A stretch of 64,000 bases of DNA from CALNYX01 sp942490925 (GCA_942490925.1 CALNYX010000017.1:558001-622000), one strand, 5' to 3'. Positions 17,038-26,855 are shown, numbered from the stretch's first letter. Numbers and translations are program-made. The notes: generated from the sequence alone by a model not told the origin.

Positions 17038-18327
17038 TTAGAGAGTCAGGCCAACAGGGTTCTCAAGCAGGTGTTGCAGTGTCTTGAGAAATTGCGCACC
17101 TAAAGCGCCATCAATCACCCGATGATCAGCAGAAAGCGTCAAGCTCATGGTTTTGCCAGGCACCACTTTCCCTTCTTTCACAACTGGCTGCTCTTCAATC
17201 GCTCCAATAGCAAGTATCGCTGCTTGAGGGGGATTGATCACTGCTGTAAAATCTGTAATCCCATACATCCCGAGGTTGGAGATGCAAAACGAGCCTCCCT
17301 TATACTCAGACTCGCTGAGTTTTCCATCGCGCGCTTTTTTAGCCAAGCTCTTGATCTCAGCAGAAATCTGCCCAAGATTTTTGTAATCAGCATGACGTAC
17401 AATCGGGGTAATCAGACCATCGTCAAGTGTGACAGCAACGGAAATATCAACGGTTTTGTATTGGACAATCGTTTGGTGAACGCTATGGAAACCAACATTC
17501 ACTTCGGGGTGTTGACGCAGGGCCAGCGCTGTGGCACGAACAACCATATCATTGAATGATACTTTGAGATCGAGATTCTTGAGTTGCTCACGCAAGTTGA
17601 TCAGATGCTCAACATTCACAACTTGCTTCACATAGAAGTGAGGAATATAGGTTTTAGACTCCTGTAACCGTTTGGCAATTGCTTTACGCATCGGTGAGAG
17701 TTCAATTTCATCAAATGAACCAGGAGCAACAGTTGGATTTTCACGCTTACCAAAAGTGACAACGCCCTCTGGTTGCGCTTTTTCAAGATCGTGACTTGTA
17801 ATTCTGCCACCAGGACCTGTTCCCTTCACAGTCGAGAGGTCAAGTCCCATTTTCTTCGCTAACTTCTTCGCCAGCGGTGAAGCTAAAATGCGCTCACCTG
17901 GCGGCTCAGAAGGTGATGGATGTACGTAGCTTTGTAAAGGAGGCTCAGGAATATGAGCGGGGGCTTTTAATGCTGGGCCAGCTGCGACTGCAGCTGCTGG
18001 AGTATTGGCTTCTGCCACGACTTCTTCTTGTACCACTTGCTCCTCCCCGGCTACAGCCTCTGGTTGATATCCTTCGATGCTCTCTTCTTTCTCGACTGTG
18101 AATATGGCAATCGGTTGATTGACACGTACATGCGAACCTTCTGGCATCACAATCTTACGCAAATACCCCTCATCAATGACTGAGTGTTCAACGGTCGCTT
18201 TATCGGTTGTCACTTCAAGAAGCACGTCACCATCGGAGACAAATTCTCCCTCTTTTTTGTACCACTTGGCAATTACGCCCTCTTCCATGGTCGGCGAGAG
18301 TTTTGGCATTGTCATTGTAAAAGGCAT
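17038..18327 (-). CDS. pdhC: Dihydrolipoamide acetyltransferase, E2 of pyruvate dehydrogenase
   Basis: A 429-residue E2 subunit that passes the acetyl group from lipoamide to CoA. The lipoyl domain (residues ~1-78) has the modified Lys in TTDKATVE. An Ala/Pro linker and a peripheral subunit-binding domain (ASPLAKKLAKKMG...GPGGRI) follow. The catalytic domain ends with the ADHRVIDGA motif carrying His and Asp. It is the third gene of pdhA-pdhB-pdhC, matching CT245-CT247. No E3 gene is present here; it is presumably elsewhere. Confidence 0.95.
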   Translation of the reverse strand: MPFTMTMPKLSPTMEEGVIAKWYKKEGEFVSDGDVLLEVTTDKATVEHSVIDEGYLRKIVMPEGSHVRVNQPIAIFTVEKEESIEGYQPEAVAGEEQVVQEEVVAEANTPAAAVAAGPALKAPAHIPEPPLQSYVHPSPSEPPGERILASPLAKKLAKKMGLDLSTVKGTGPGGRITSHDLEKAQPEGVVTFGKRENPTVAPGSFDEIELSPMRKAIAKRLQESKTYIPHFYVKQVVNVEHLINLREQLKNLDLKVSFNDMVVRATALALRQHPEVNVGFHSVHQTIVQYKTVDISVAVTLDDGLITPIVRHADYKNLGQISAEIKSLAKKARDGKLSESEYKGGSFCISNLGMYGITDFTAVINPPQAAILAIGAIEEQPVVKEGKVVPGKTMSLTLSADHRVIDGALGAQFLKTLQHLLENPVGLTL

Positions 18328-18335
18328 AGTCGGAC

Positions 18336-19313
18336 CTATTTTAGCACATTATAAATAGCGTCAATGACGCGTTGTTTGTTCGGCAAGGTTTCGGCTTCTA
18401 AAACTTTTGAGTAGGGCATCGGTGTCTCTTTTTGACAGACACGCACAATTGGCGCATCGAGATCATCAAAACAAAACTGCATGATCTGAAAACCGACCTC
18501 TGCGCAGATCCCAGCAAATAGATGCCCCTCTTCTACAAGCAGAGCGCGATGCGTTTTTTTCACAGAGCGGATCACAGTGTTGATATCAAGTGGCTTAATC
18601 GTCCGTAAGTCAATCAGCTCAATCGAAATCCCTTTCTTTGCCATCTGCTCAACAATTGGACGGCACCAATTGACGATCCGCCCATAAGTCACAAGAGTCA
18701 GATCACTCCCCTCACGATCGACACGCGCTTTTCCAATTGGCACGACATAATCATCAGTAGGGATCTCCATCTGCAAGCCATAATCAAGCTCATTTTCCAA
18801 AAAGAGAACAGGGTTGTTATCGCGAATGGCAGCCTTCAGCAACCCTTTGGCATCGTAAGGATTACTCGGTGCAATGACAATAAGTCCTGGCAAGTTGCTG
18901 TAGAGCGATTCGACGCAGTGTGAGTGTTGGCTTGAAACTTGGGCAGCAGCTCCATTAGGCCCACGAAAAACAATTGGAACCGAAAAACGTCCACCTGACA
19001 TGTAGTACATCTTTGCTGCATTAGAAATGATCTGATCAATAGCGCCGACAAAGGCAAAGTTCCAGCTCATGAACTCGACAATCGGACGCAGGCCTGTCAT
19101 TGCCGCGCCAATGGCAAGTCCGGTAAATCCCCCTTCGCTAATCGGGGTGTCACGTATCCGCTCTGGACCCCATTTATCGAGCATCCCTTTGGTCACCTTG
19201 TACGCGCCATTATATTCAGCAACCTCTTCACCGAGAATAAAGACGGTTTCATCACGTGTCATCTCTTCATCAATGGCCTGGCGCAGTGCTTCACGCAACT
19301 CAACTTTCTGCAT
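18336..19313 (-). CDS. pdhB: Pyruvate dehydrogenase E1 beta subunit
   Basis: A 325-residue transketolase-like beta subunit that pairs with PdhA to decarboxylate pyruvate. Typical features are LGEEVAEYNGAYKVTKGM near the N terminus, the FRGPNGAAA loop and the C-terminal domain with VEEGHLFAG. The start overlaps the pdhA stop by 14 bases, so the subunits are coupled, and the end lies eight bases before pdhC. Confidence 0.95.
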   Translation of the reverse strand: MQKVELREALRQAIDEEMTRDETVFILGEEVAEYNGAYKVTKGMLDKWGPERIRDTPISEGGFTGLAIGAAMTGLRPIVEFMSWNFAFVGAIDQIISNAAKMYYMSGGRFSVPIVFRGPNGAAAQVSSQHSHCVESLYSNLPGLIVIAPSNPYDAKGLLKAAIRDNNPVLFLENELDYGLQMEIPTDDYVVPIGKARVDREGSDLTLVTYGRIVNWCRPIVEQMAKKGISIELIDLRTIKPLDINTVIRSVKKTHRALLVEEGHLFAGICAEVGFQIMQFCFDDLDAPIVRVCQKETPMPYSKVLEAETLPNKQRVIDAIYNVLK

Positions 19314-20289
19314 AAACCCCCTCTTCTAAGGTGGCGATCGAGGGCCATGGACTCTCACTAGCAAATTTCATCGCTTCCATAACCTGATCTTTTACCTCTT
19401 TCTCCATCACCTTGAAATCTGCTTCAGAAAGTTCCAATGCATGGGCCAAATGTGGAATGGGGTCGCGATTTTTAGCTTCAACAAGCTCTTCTTTCGAACG
19501 ATAAAGTGCTGGATCTGAAATCGAATGCCCTTTGAAACGTTCGCAAAGACATTCGACAAGAACGGGACGGCTTGTCGCTACAACCTCTTTATAGACAGTG
19601 CTAAATCCTTTATAACACTCAAAGTAGTCCATCCCATTGAATGTGTAGCTTTTCATATCATAGCCTACAGCTTGCTTCTCTGCGATTGGTGAGGCACAAA
19701 TTGCACGATTCACACTCGTACCCATTCCCCACTGATTATTTTCGATCACAAAGATCACAGGTAAATCCCAGAGAGCTGCCAAATTAAGCGACTCATGAAA
19801 AGCGCCTTGCGCCACAGAGCCATCACCTAAAAAGCAGACGGCAACTTCCCCTTTCTTTTTGAGGTATTTAGAGGAGAAGGCTGCGCCAATAGCAATTGGT
19901 AGATGACCGCCAACGATGCCAAAACCACCGAGCAGCCGATCGGCATAAAGATGCATCGAACCGCCGCGCCCCTTGGCATTTCCTGTTGAACGTCCGTAAA
20001 GCTCTGCCATAATCTCATTAGGCGTTGCGCCAAGAAGAAGAGCAAGTGCATGGCAACGATACGTTCCAATATACCAGTTCTCTTGTCCAATTGCCTGAAC
20101 AGCGGCAACTTGAATCGCCTCTTGTCCTGAGTAGGCATGGTAAAAGCCTCCAACAAACCCTTGTTGGTAGGCCATCTCGCCGCGCACTTCTAGCTGGCGG
20201 ATCAAAAGCATTTGTTTGAGCGCTTCGAGCGCTCGCTCTCTGTCATTCATCTGGCCGGTCATTTTAGCCATGACCTGCAGAAAACTCAA
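19300..20289 (-). CDS. pdhA: Pyruvate dehydrogenase E1 alpha subunit
   Basis: A 329-residue thiamine-diphosphate enzyme. The cofactor motif runs from GDGSVAQGAF to ENNQWG (about residues 165-200), and the phosphorylation-loop-like stretch YRFKGHS equivalent reads CERFKGHSISDP. The longest frame uses a TTG; ATGs at 20271, 20262 or 20250 are also possible and none has a clear ribosome site, so the first ~13 residues are uncertain. It is divergent from glgP and heads the pdhA-B-C operon that supplies acetyl-CoA. Confidence 0.93.
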   Translation of the reverse strand: MSFLQVMAKMTGQMNDRERALEALKQMLLIRQLEVRGEMAYQQGFVGGFYHAYSGQEAIQVAAVQAIGQENWYIGTYRCHALALLLGATPNEIMAELYGRSTGNAKGRGGSMHLYADRLLGGFGIVGGHLPIAIGAAFSSKYLKKKGEVAVCFLGDGSVAQGAFHESLNLAALWDLPVIFVIENNQWGMGTSVNRAICASPIAEKQAVGYDMKSYTFNGMDYFECYKGFSTVYKEVVATSRPVLVECLCERFKGHSISDPALYRSKEELVEAKNRDPIPHLAHALELSEADFKVMEKEVKDQVMEAMKFASESPWPSIATLEEGVYAES

Positions 20290-20301
20290 GTAGTATTATG
20301 A

Positions 20302-20331
20302 TTGACACAAGTAAGAAGAGAGGAGTATCCT
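20302..20331 (+). promoter_or_regulatory. Candidate glgP promoter
   Basis: A perfect TTGACA (20302-20307) is followed after 18 bases by TATCCT (20326-20331). The start codon at 20341 is so close that the transcript would have almost no leader; the nearest AGGAG is 15 bases before the ATG. Confidence 0.4.
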
Positions 20332-20340
20332 TAAAAGTAT

Positions 20341-22776
20341 ATGGGGGATTTTTCTGTTAGCCGAGAGGGGCACCAGCTTTTACGAAGCGATGCCAACTAT
20401 CTCAAACAATCAATTTTAGAGCATCTTTACTACACCATTGGGAAGGATAAATACACCGCTACCAAGCGCGATCTCTTCTTTGCCCTTGCCCATGCTGTTC
20501 GCGATCAATTGATTGGAAGATGGATCGACACCCAGCAACAGTACTACGACGCTGATGCCAAACGCGTTTACTACCTCTCCATGGAATTTCTCATAGGCCG
20601 CACACTAGAAAACAGCCTGATCAATCTCGGCATCCTCGATAACTGCCGCAAAGCGGTCCATGATTTTGGTGCAGATCTCGATCAACTCTTTGAAATGGAA
20701 TATGATGCTGGCCTCGGCAATGGTGGACTTGGACGTTTAGCTGCCTGCTTTCTCGATTCAATGGCCACACTTGGAATTCCCGGTTATGGCTATGGATTGC
20801 GTTATGAATATGGCATTTTCACCCAAAAAATCGAAGATGGCTTTCAAATTGAAACACCTGACAACTGGCTTCGCTATGGCAATCCATGGGAGCTCTGTCG
20901 CAGTGAATACCTCTATCCCATCCATTTCAATGGCAAAGTCAAAGAATACAGTGATGCTCGCGGAATTAAACGGTATGAGTGGATTGATACTGAAGAAGTC
21001 GTTGCAGTTGCCTACGATACTCCGATCCCAGGCTACAATAACAATACTGTGAATACCCTTCGTTTGTGGCAGGCAAAATCAAAACGAGGCTTTGACTTCA
21101 ACTACTTCAACCACGGAGATTACGTGCGTGCTGTTGAAGACATTGCTGTCACAGAAAATATCTCCCGCGTGCTCTATCCCAATGACAACTTCTTTGAAGG
21201 GCGTGAGTTGCGACTTAAGCAAGAATACTTCCTCGTCTCCTCTACCCTGCAAGATGTGATTCGCCGCTACAACAAGGGGCATATCCACCTTGATCATCTA
21301 CCAGATAAAGTTGCGATTCAGCTCAACGATACGCATCCAGCTCTGGCTGTTGCAGAACTGATGCGCCTTTTAATCGATCGTGAAGAGCTCAGCTGGGAAA
21401 AAGCGTGGCAACTCACCTGTGCCACCTTTTCCTACACCAACCATACGATTTTGCCAGAGGCAATTGAGAGATGGCGTGTTTCCCTGCTTGAAAAAGTTTT
21501 GCCGCGCCACCTTCAGATCATCACTGAGATCAATACACGCTGGCTTTCAACTGTTCCTGAAAATCAGCATAGAGCCCTTTCCATTTTTGAAGGTGAAGGT
21601 GACGAGAAACGGGTCAACATGGCTCACCTCTCCATTGTAGGATCACATAAAGTGAATGGCGTTTCAGCGCTTCATACGGAGCTGCTCAAACATCAGGTAT
21701 TTGAACCCTTCTGGCAACTCCAGCCAGAAAAATTCGTCAACAAGACCAATGGGATCACTCCTCGACGCTGGCTTAAAGAGAGCAACCCCTCTCTTAGCCG
21801 TCTCATCGATAAGACAATTGGCACCGATTGGGTGACCGATCTCGACACCTTGCGAAAACTTCTAGACATTGCGAACGACCCGACGTTTCAAAAGGCCTTT
21901 TGGAGAGCAAAGCGGGAGAATAAAGAACGCCTTGCCCAGTTGATTGAGGCTACTCATGAGGTTGAAGTGAATCTCGATTCCCTTTTTGATTGCCATGTGA
22001 AACGTATCCATGAGTACAAAAGACAACTGCTCAATATCCTTCATGTGATTGATCTATACAATCGCATCCAAGCTGATCCAACTGCCGACTGGACACCACG
22101 CACCATCATCTTTGCTGGAAAAGCAGCGCCAGGCTACAAGCTTGCAAAACTGATCATCAAACTCATCAACAATGTTGCTCAAGTTGTTAACACCTCCTGC
22201 CCACACCTCAAGGTGATTTTCCTTGAAAACTACAGCGTCTCCCTTGCTGAAAAGCTCATTCCGGCTGCCGATCTATCCGAGCAGATTTCAACCGCAGGCA
22301 CCGAAGCTTCTGGCACAGGCAATATGAAGTTTGCACTCAATGGAGCATTGACAATTGGCACACTTGATGGCGCAAACATTGAAATTTTAGAAGAGGTTGG
22401 CTACGAGAATATCTTCATCTTTGGCATGAAAACCGAAGAGGTTGCCGAGTTGAAAAAGTGCTACAACCCGCGTGACTACTACGAAAAAAGCCCTGCTCTC
22501 AAACGCGTTCTTGACCAGATCTCAGATGGTTTTTTCAGTGATGGTGATAAAAAACTCTTTGAGCCATTGATTCACTCTCTACTTGATATGGGAGACCAAT
22601 TTTGCGTCCTCGCTGATTTTGAGGCCTACATAGAGTGTCAAAATCAAGTCAGCAAAGCTTTCAAGAATCAAGAGCAGTGGATCAAGAGTGCGATTATCAA
22701 CGTTGCAACGATGGGCCGCTTTTCAAGTGACCGCGTCATTGCAGAGTATGCCAAAGAGATCTGGAAACTCGATTAA
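20341..22776 (+). CDS. glgP: Glycogen phosphorylase
   Basis: An 811-residue alpha-glucan phosphorylase that releases glucose-1-phosphate from glycogen. The pyridoxal-phosphate lysine is Lys663 in EASGTGNMKFALNG; other family marks are GLGNGGLGRLAACFLDS and NDTHPALAV. Full length with no gaps. Like C. trachomatis (CT248) it follows the pdh genes. It is divergent from pdhA and convergent with the XRE gene, leaving only nine bases. Confidence 0.97.
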   Translation: MGDFSVSREGHQLLRSDANYLKQSILEHLYYTIGKDKYTATKRDLFFALAHAVRDQLIGRWIDTQQQYYDADAKRVYYLSMEFLIGRTLENSLINLGILDNCRKAVHDFGADLDQLFEMEYDAGLGNGGLGRLAACFLDSMATLGIPGYGYGLRYEYGIFTQKIEDGFQIETPDNWLRYGNPWELCRSEYLYPIHFNGKVKEYSDARGIKRYEWIDTEEVVAVAYDTPIPGYNNNTVNTLRLWQAKSKRGFDFNYFNHGDYVRAVEDIAVTENISRVLYPNDNFFEGRELRLKQEYFLVSSTLQDVIRRYNKGHIHLDHLPDKVAIQLNDTHPALAVAELMRLLIDREELSWEKAWQLTCATFSYTNHTILPEAIERWRVSLLEKVLPRHLQIITEINTRWLSTVPENQHRALSIFEGEGDEKRVNMAHLSIVGSHKVNGVSALHTELLKHQVFEPFWQLQPEKFVNKTNGITPRRWLKESNPSLSRLIDKTIGTDWVTDLDTLRKLLDIANDPTFQKAFWRAKRENKERLAQLIEATHEVEVNLDSLFDCHVKRIHEYKRQLLNILHVIDLYNRIQADPTADWTPRTIIFAGKAAPGYKLAKLIIKLINNVAQVVNTSCPHLKVIFLENYSVSLAEKLIPAADLSEQISTAGTEASGTGNMKFALNGALTIGTLDGANIEILEEVGYENIFIFGMKTEEVAELKKCYNPRDYYEKSPALKRVLDQISDGFFSDGDKKLFEPLIHSLLDMGDQFCVLADFEAYIECQNQVSKAFKNQEQWIKSAIINVATMGRFSSDRVIAEYAKEIWKLD

Positions 22777-22785
22777 TACCATTTA

Positions 22786-23259
22786 TCAAAAGTTCGAGTC
22801 TTCGTCCCACAACACAAAGCTGGAAGAGCCCATATATTTTTCCAGCTCTTCTTCAAATACTTCACCAAGTAATCTCTGATCTGGCATTTGCTTTTCTAAA
22901 CTCATCGTTCCTTTCAAATAGTCCACTCGCTGTTGAGCTTTTTTAGCTGCCTGTTTACGACGAGTCTCCTCTATGCTAGTGCGAGGAACTACTGTGATCA
23001 CCAAATCACATTCCAGTGCATCGAGAATCTTCTCAAGAGTCCCAATGGTAGGTTGCTGCTTTCCAGATTCTATTTTAGATAACGTAGCCTGAGGGACCAA
23101 AGAGCGGATAGACACAACTTTCTGAGAAATAGACAATTGAGACCTAATCATTCTGATTAACTCTCCAATTGAAAGCCCTTTTTGACTTGTCTTTAGAAGC
23201 TTTGCCGACTCAACGATTTGCTCTAAGAGCAATTTTTCTGCCTTTTTACCTTTTTTCAT
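22786..23259 (-). CDS. XRE-family regulator resembling 'mobile mystery protein A' antitoxins
   Basis: A 157-residue protein. Residues ~30-90 form a helix-turn-helix domain (LSISQKVVSIRSLVPQATLS then KIESGKQQPTIGTLEKIL). The following DALECDLVITVVPRTSIEE and the Arg/Lys-rich helix ending near TMSLEKQMP are similar to mobile mystery protein A, which normally sits beside a Fic-domain partner. No partner is adjacent here: downstream is convergent glgP and upstream a hydrolase. It could be an orphan antitoxin or a domesticated repressor. AGGGAG precedes the ATG. A perfect palindrome and a copy of the Fic-operator core lie upstream. Confidence 0.7.
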   Translation of the reverse strand: MKKGKKAEKLLLEQIVESAKLLKTSQKGLSIGELIRMIRSQLSISQKVVSIRSLVPQATLSKIESGKQQPTIGTLEKILDALECDLVITVVPRTSIEETRRKQAAKKAQQRVDYLKGTMSLEKQMPDQRLLGEVFEEELEKYMGSSSFVLWDEDSNF

Positions 23260-23311
23260 ATCAACTCCCTAAAACCATGAATATATCATTAGAAACATAT
23301 AAAAACGACTT

Positions 23312-23334
23312 AAATATTCTCCATGAGAATATTT
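23312..23334. promoter_or_regulatory. Perfect 10-bp palindrome, candidate operator or terminator
   Basis: Arms 23312-23321 and 23325-23334 are exact complements around a CAT spacer. It stands about 50 bases upstream of the XRE gene and after the end of the hydrolase gene, so it may be the XRE operator or a terminator. A TTTTTATGTC element (minus strand, 23368-23359) identical to the core of the Fic-gene operator lies close by. Confidence 0.45.
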
Positions 23335-23382
23335 TTGAGGGGTTTTGATATCATTAACGACATAAAAATGAAGATAAGTTCG

Positions 23383-24966
23383 TTATTTGAAGCGGTCGAG
23401 CTTCTTGAAGAGGATCTCTTTTTGGCGACGCAGCTCCTCTAACTCCCTCTCAATCTGAGCTCGATTCTCTTCTGTGATTGAGTCCATTAGGTCACACTCA
23501 TGCAACATCACAATCTCAATCTCATTGCGTAAATACTCAGCTGTCATCGACCAGCCAAAAAGCTTGCGTACTCCCGTCACAAGCAGACGCATCGGATCAT
23601 AGAGCTTTGGGAAGAACCTGAGATAGTCAAAGCGCGTTGGTCTCTCAGTATTCTCAACAGCCTTCTCTTGTTCACTCAAATTGATGGCAAGGTAGTTCTC
23701 ATCAAAGGGAATAATCTGTTGATGCGCAGGAAAAGCATGCGCCAGGTTGAGAACAAACTTGGTCGCAGCTGGAACAAGCGTTACCGTGTCTAGAAAAGAT
23801 ACGGGATAGTAGCGCCACCGCCTCTTACCGAAAAAGAGCTTCACATTGCCCACAACGCGTGCTCCAATACGCCAAAAAGCAAAATCATCGAGATTGGCGT
23901 AAACATAGACCTGTTGTTGCACTTCTTTAGGTAGCTGTTGATAAAAGGCATCATCACGCTCATTTGGCATCGGTGGATTAAATGCATGTGCCTCTTGAAT
24001 CAGGCTGTGCGAGTAGAGCGCGATTTGCATCACAAGTGAGCCACCCATACTATGCCCTGCAATGATCGGCAGCGGTCTATTTCCTAATGCAAGATCACGC
24101 AAATGTTTGTGCAAACGGCGCCATGAATGGGCATATGCCTGGGTTGCCGACCCATGAAAGGCAAAGTTGGCCAGGATAGAGCCGAGAGCAGCACGTTGTG
24201 ACGGCCAGATTTCAGTTCCCTGGCATAAATAGAGCCCTGGAGCCTCTGGCTCCTCCTCTGGTGGAATCAAACTCACCGTTTTGATGCCCTCTTCAATCAA
24301 GTGTTGCACACAAGTGTAGAGAAGTAATTTGTTGGGTTGATCAAAACAAGGAACAGCAAGCTGCTTCCCCTCCAACTCACGGTAGACAGCGCCATGGCTG
24401 AGCACGGCAAGCGTAAGCTCCTTCCGTTTGGTATTATCCTCAACAGAAGCGAGCAGACGGAGATCACTCCCAATGCGCCGCAATAGCGAAGGATCACGCG
24501 CCAAACGAATTGCTGTCGAGAACTTGGAGAGAAAGCCTTGAGGAGCCCCAACAATTCCAAATAAGCGGTGTGACATTTCATTCCATTGAATATCAATGGA
24601 CTTAAGGTGCGATGCTTCAGGTAAAGCGTCTTGGTCTATCCCCTTCCAAATGCGGTAGACTGTGCGCATCTGCAACGGTTCACCAAGGGTATAGGCGCAT
24701 AAAAATCCATCTTGGCGAATGATAATGGGCAAAGTCTTTGGATCTTTTCGACGAATAACGCGCCGCCAGACAGCGCGGACAATCTGATTTGCCTGCTCTA
24801 TTTGAAGATGGTTGACGCAGGCTACATAGGTGCGCGCAAGCGTTTCACGATTGGCAAGGTTGTTTGTTGGCCGCTTTGAGACAACTTTAAACCCCTCTTC
24901 ATGACTATAGTGCAGCCAATCATCTCGCGAATGTTTTTGCTCTAAAATCTCTTCTAATTCAACCAT
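23383..24966 (-). CDS. Alpha/beta-hydrolase (lipase-like) of unknown substrate
   Basis: A 527-residue protein with a serine-hydrolase nucleophile elbow GHSMGG (Ser306) preceded by PLPIIA, as in lipases and thioesterases. The C-terminal ~30 residues form a charged helix. There is no signal peptide. The N-terminal ~250 residues are not recognisable. I start at ATG 24966 (MVELEEIL), which overlaps the yggS stop by eight bases; the longer start at 25011 would overlap by 53 bases. It is the third gene of hemL-yggS-hydrolase. A host lipid or lysophospholipid substrate is conceivable but not shown. Confidence 0.75.
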   Translation of the reverse strand: MVELEEILEQKHSRDDWLHYSHEEGFKVVSKRPTNNLANRETLARTYVACVNHLQIEQANQIVRAVWRRVIRRKDPKTLPIIIRQDGFLCAYTLGEPLQMRTVYRIWKGIDQDALPEASHLKSIDIQWNEMSHRLFGIVGAPQGFLSKFSTAIRLARDPSLLRRIGSDLRLLASVEDNTKRKELTLAVLSHGAVYRELEGKQLAVPCFDQPNKLLLYTCVQHLIEEGIKTVSLIPPEEEPEAPGLYLCQGTEIWPSQRAALGSILANFAFHGSATQAYAHSWRRLHKHLRDLALGNRPLPIIAGHSMGGSLVMQIALYSHSLIQEAHAFNPPMPNERDDAFYQQLPKEVQQQVYVYANLDDFAFWRIGARVVGNVKLFFGKRRWRYYPVSFLDTVTLVPAATKFVLNLAHAFPAHQQIIPFDENYLAINLSEQEKAVENTERPTRFDYLRFFPKLYDPMRLLVTGVRKLFGWSMTAEYLRNEIEIVMLHECDLMDSITEENRAQIERELEELRRQKEILFKKLDRFK

Positions 24967-25570
24967 CAAACAAGGCACTTCCAATTCGCACGAGCGTTGC
25001 CCCTTGCTCAACTGCTACTGGATAGTCTTGCGACATCCCCATCGATAGCTCCGTAAGCTGCAACTGCTCTTTTAGCTGGCGAAGTGAAGAAAATACCTGC
25101 CTTAAGGTCGATTCATCCGCGTCCAAAGGAGCCATTGTCATCAGCCCTCGAATGCGAATTCCTGGAAAACTGCGTACTTTGTCATACTCAGCTTTCCACT
25201 CTTCAGGAGTGAGCCCTTGCTTGCTACTTTCACCTGAAGTATTGACTTGCAGCAAGATATCTTGCCGCAGGTCTTTTTTTTCACTTGCCTGCGACAAATA
25301 ATAAGCAAGTTCGGGGCCATCAACAGAGTGAATCAGCACAAACAGGCCCACAATTTTGGCGACCTTATTTTTCTGTAATCGGCCGATGAAATGCCAACGG
25401 ATATCGCTTGGAAGCTGCTCCATCTTGGCAAGAGCCTCTTGCACACGACTCTCTCCAAAATCACGCACTCCCAAGTCATAGAAGTGTTGAATCTCTTCAA
25501 CGCTTCGCTTCTTTGAAACCGCAACTAGCTGAGCTTGGGCCAGTTGCTCTTTAAGCGTTGAGAAATTCAA
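24959..25570 (-). CDS. yggS: YggS/PROSC family pyridoxal-phosphate homeostasis protein
   Basis: A 203-residue single-domain PLP-binding TIM barrel (fold type III). The PLP lysine is Lys20 in LVAVSKKRS; GESRVQEALAKM, WHFIGRLQKNK and the C-terminal VRIGSALF are family marks. It buffers free PLP and affects amino acid metabolism; no enzymatic turnover is known for the family. The start is a TTG within the hemL end; an upstream in-frame stop forbids a longer form. Its N terminus is slightly shorter than usual. Confidence 0.9.
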   Translation of the reverse strand: MNFSTLKEQLAQAQLVAVSKKRSVEEIQHFYDLGVRDFGESRVQEALAKMEQLPSDIRWHFIGRLQKNKVAKIVGLFVLIHSVDGPELAYYLSQASEKKDLRQDILLQVNTSGESSKQGLTPEEWKAEYDKVRSFPGIRIRGLMTMAPLDADESTLRQVFSSLRQLKEQLQLTELSMGMSQDYPVAVEQGATLVRIGSALFDG

Positions 25571-26855
25571 GGATCATATCTCGCGTGTAACCCAAATTTC
25601 GTTCACTGTGAGCAGAAGAGACAAAGTTTGCTTCATACTGTGAAGGAGAGAAGTAGATCCCCTTCTGGAAGAGATACTTGAAGAAGTGGCTAAACTGCTC
25701 CATATCGCAACCCTTTACATCTTCTAGATTGTTTACCTCACGCTGCCCAAAAAAGAGCGTGAATAGCGATCCAACCTGATGCAGACACATGTTAAGCCCC
25801 TTGCGTTCAATTAATTCACGTACAGGACCTGTGATAATTTGTGTTTTTTCTTCGAGCTTTTTGTAGAAGTTTGGTTGCTCCATCAAGCAGAGCGTTTGAT
25901 AGCCAGCTTCCATTGCCACAGGATTACCTGAAAGTGTGCCAGCTTGATAGACCGGACCTGTTGGAGAGAGGTAGTCCATGATATCTGCGCGCCCACCAAA
26001 AGCTGCTGCTGGGAAGCCCCCACCAACAATTTTTCCAAGACAGGTCAAATCAGGTGTTACACCGTAAAGCTCTTGCGCCCCTCCTCGGCCAACCCGAAAT
26101 CCAGAGATCACCTCATCGAAAATCAGAAGTGAACCAGAAGCGACAGTCATCTCGCGCAGCAGCTCTAAGAAGCCCTCTTTAGGAGGCATCACCCCCATAT
26201 TGGCTGCAAGAGGCTCCACAATCACAGCTGCAATATCGCGCCTCTGTAAAACCTTTCTAACTGCGTCTAAATCGTTGTAGGGAACGCTGATTGTATTTTT
26301 CACAAAATCGTGCGGCACACCGGCAGATGAAGAGGTGGAGAGATTGGCAACCCCAGAGCCAGCTTGCACCAGAAATGAGTCAGCATGCCCATGATAATTC
26401 CCTGAGAATTTGACAAGAACGTCACGCTTAGTAAAGCCGCGGGCAAGTCGTAAAGCGGTCATGGTCGCTTCCGTTCCAGAAGAGACAAAACGCAATTTTT
26501 CAATGTGAGGCATATGCTCGATCACTTTAGCTGCATGCTTCGGTTCTATAGCTGTTGTGATTCCAAAACTACTACCCATCGCCATTCTTTTTTGAACTGC
26601 ATCGACCACCATCGAGTGAGCATGCCCATGAAGCAGAGCTCCCCATGAACAGCAATAGTCAATGTAGCGATAACCATCGAGATCGATAACCTCATCTTGA
26701 TAACCCGACTCCACAACCAGTGGCGTCTGATCTAAACCTGGAAAAGCACGCACTGGAGAGTTGACTCCCAGCGGGATGACCTCACACGCTTCAGCATAGG
26801 CTGCTGCGCTTCTAGGTCGTTTAAGTGGAACTTTTATAGATTCTAAAACCGGCAT
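25551..26855 (-). CDS. hemL: Glutamate-1-semialdehyde 2,1-aminomutase
   Basis: A 434-residue class III aminotransferase that makes 5-aminolevulinate, the first tetrapyrrole precursor in the C5 pathway. The PLP lysine is in LGKIVGGGFPAAA, and FDEVISGFRVG holds the ring-nitrogen Asp. I start at ATG 26855 because GGAGG stands five bases before it; the frame extends 15 codons further without a site. It overlaps yggS, itself a PLP protein, by 20 bases. A HemJ-like gene lies at 54313. Confidence 0.95.
   Translation of the reverse strand: MPVLESIKVPLKRPRSAAAYAEACEVIPLGVNSPVRAFPGLDQTPLVVESGYQDEVIDLDGYRYIDYCCSWGALLHGHAHSMVVDAVQKRMAMGSSFGITTAIEPKHAAKVIEHMPHIEKLRFVSSGTEATMTALRLARGFTKRDVLVKFSGNYHGHADSFLVQAGSGVANLSTSSSAGVPHDFVKNTISVPYNDLDAVRKVLQRRDIAAVIVEPLAANMGVMPPKEGFLELLREMTVASGSLLIFDEVISGFRVGRGGAQELYGVTPDLTCLGKIVGGGFPAAAFGGRADIMDYLSPTGPVYQAGTLSGNPVAMEAGYQTLCLMEQPNFYKKLEEKTQIITGPVRELIERKGLNMCLHQVGSLFTLFFGQREVNNLEDVKGCDMEQFSHFFKYLFQKGIYFSPSQYEANFVSSAHSERNLGYTRDMILEFLNA

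Noticed and set aside
20250..20340. Shared bidirectional promoter for pdhA and glgP
   Set aside because: The glgP side has a good -35, but on the pdhA side only a CATAAT without matching -35 was found, so I kept only the glgP candidate.
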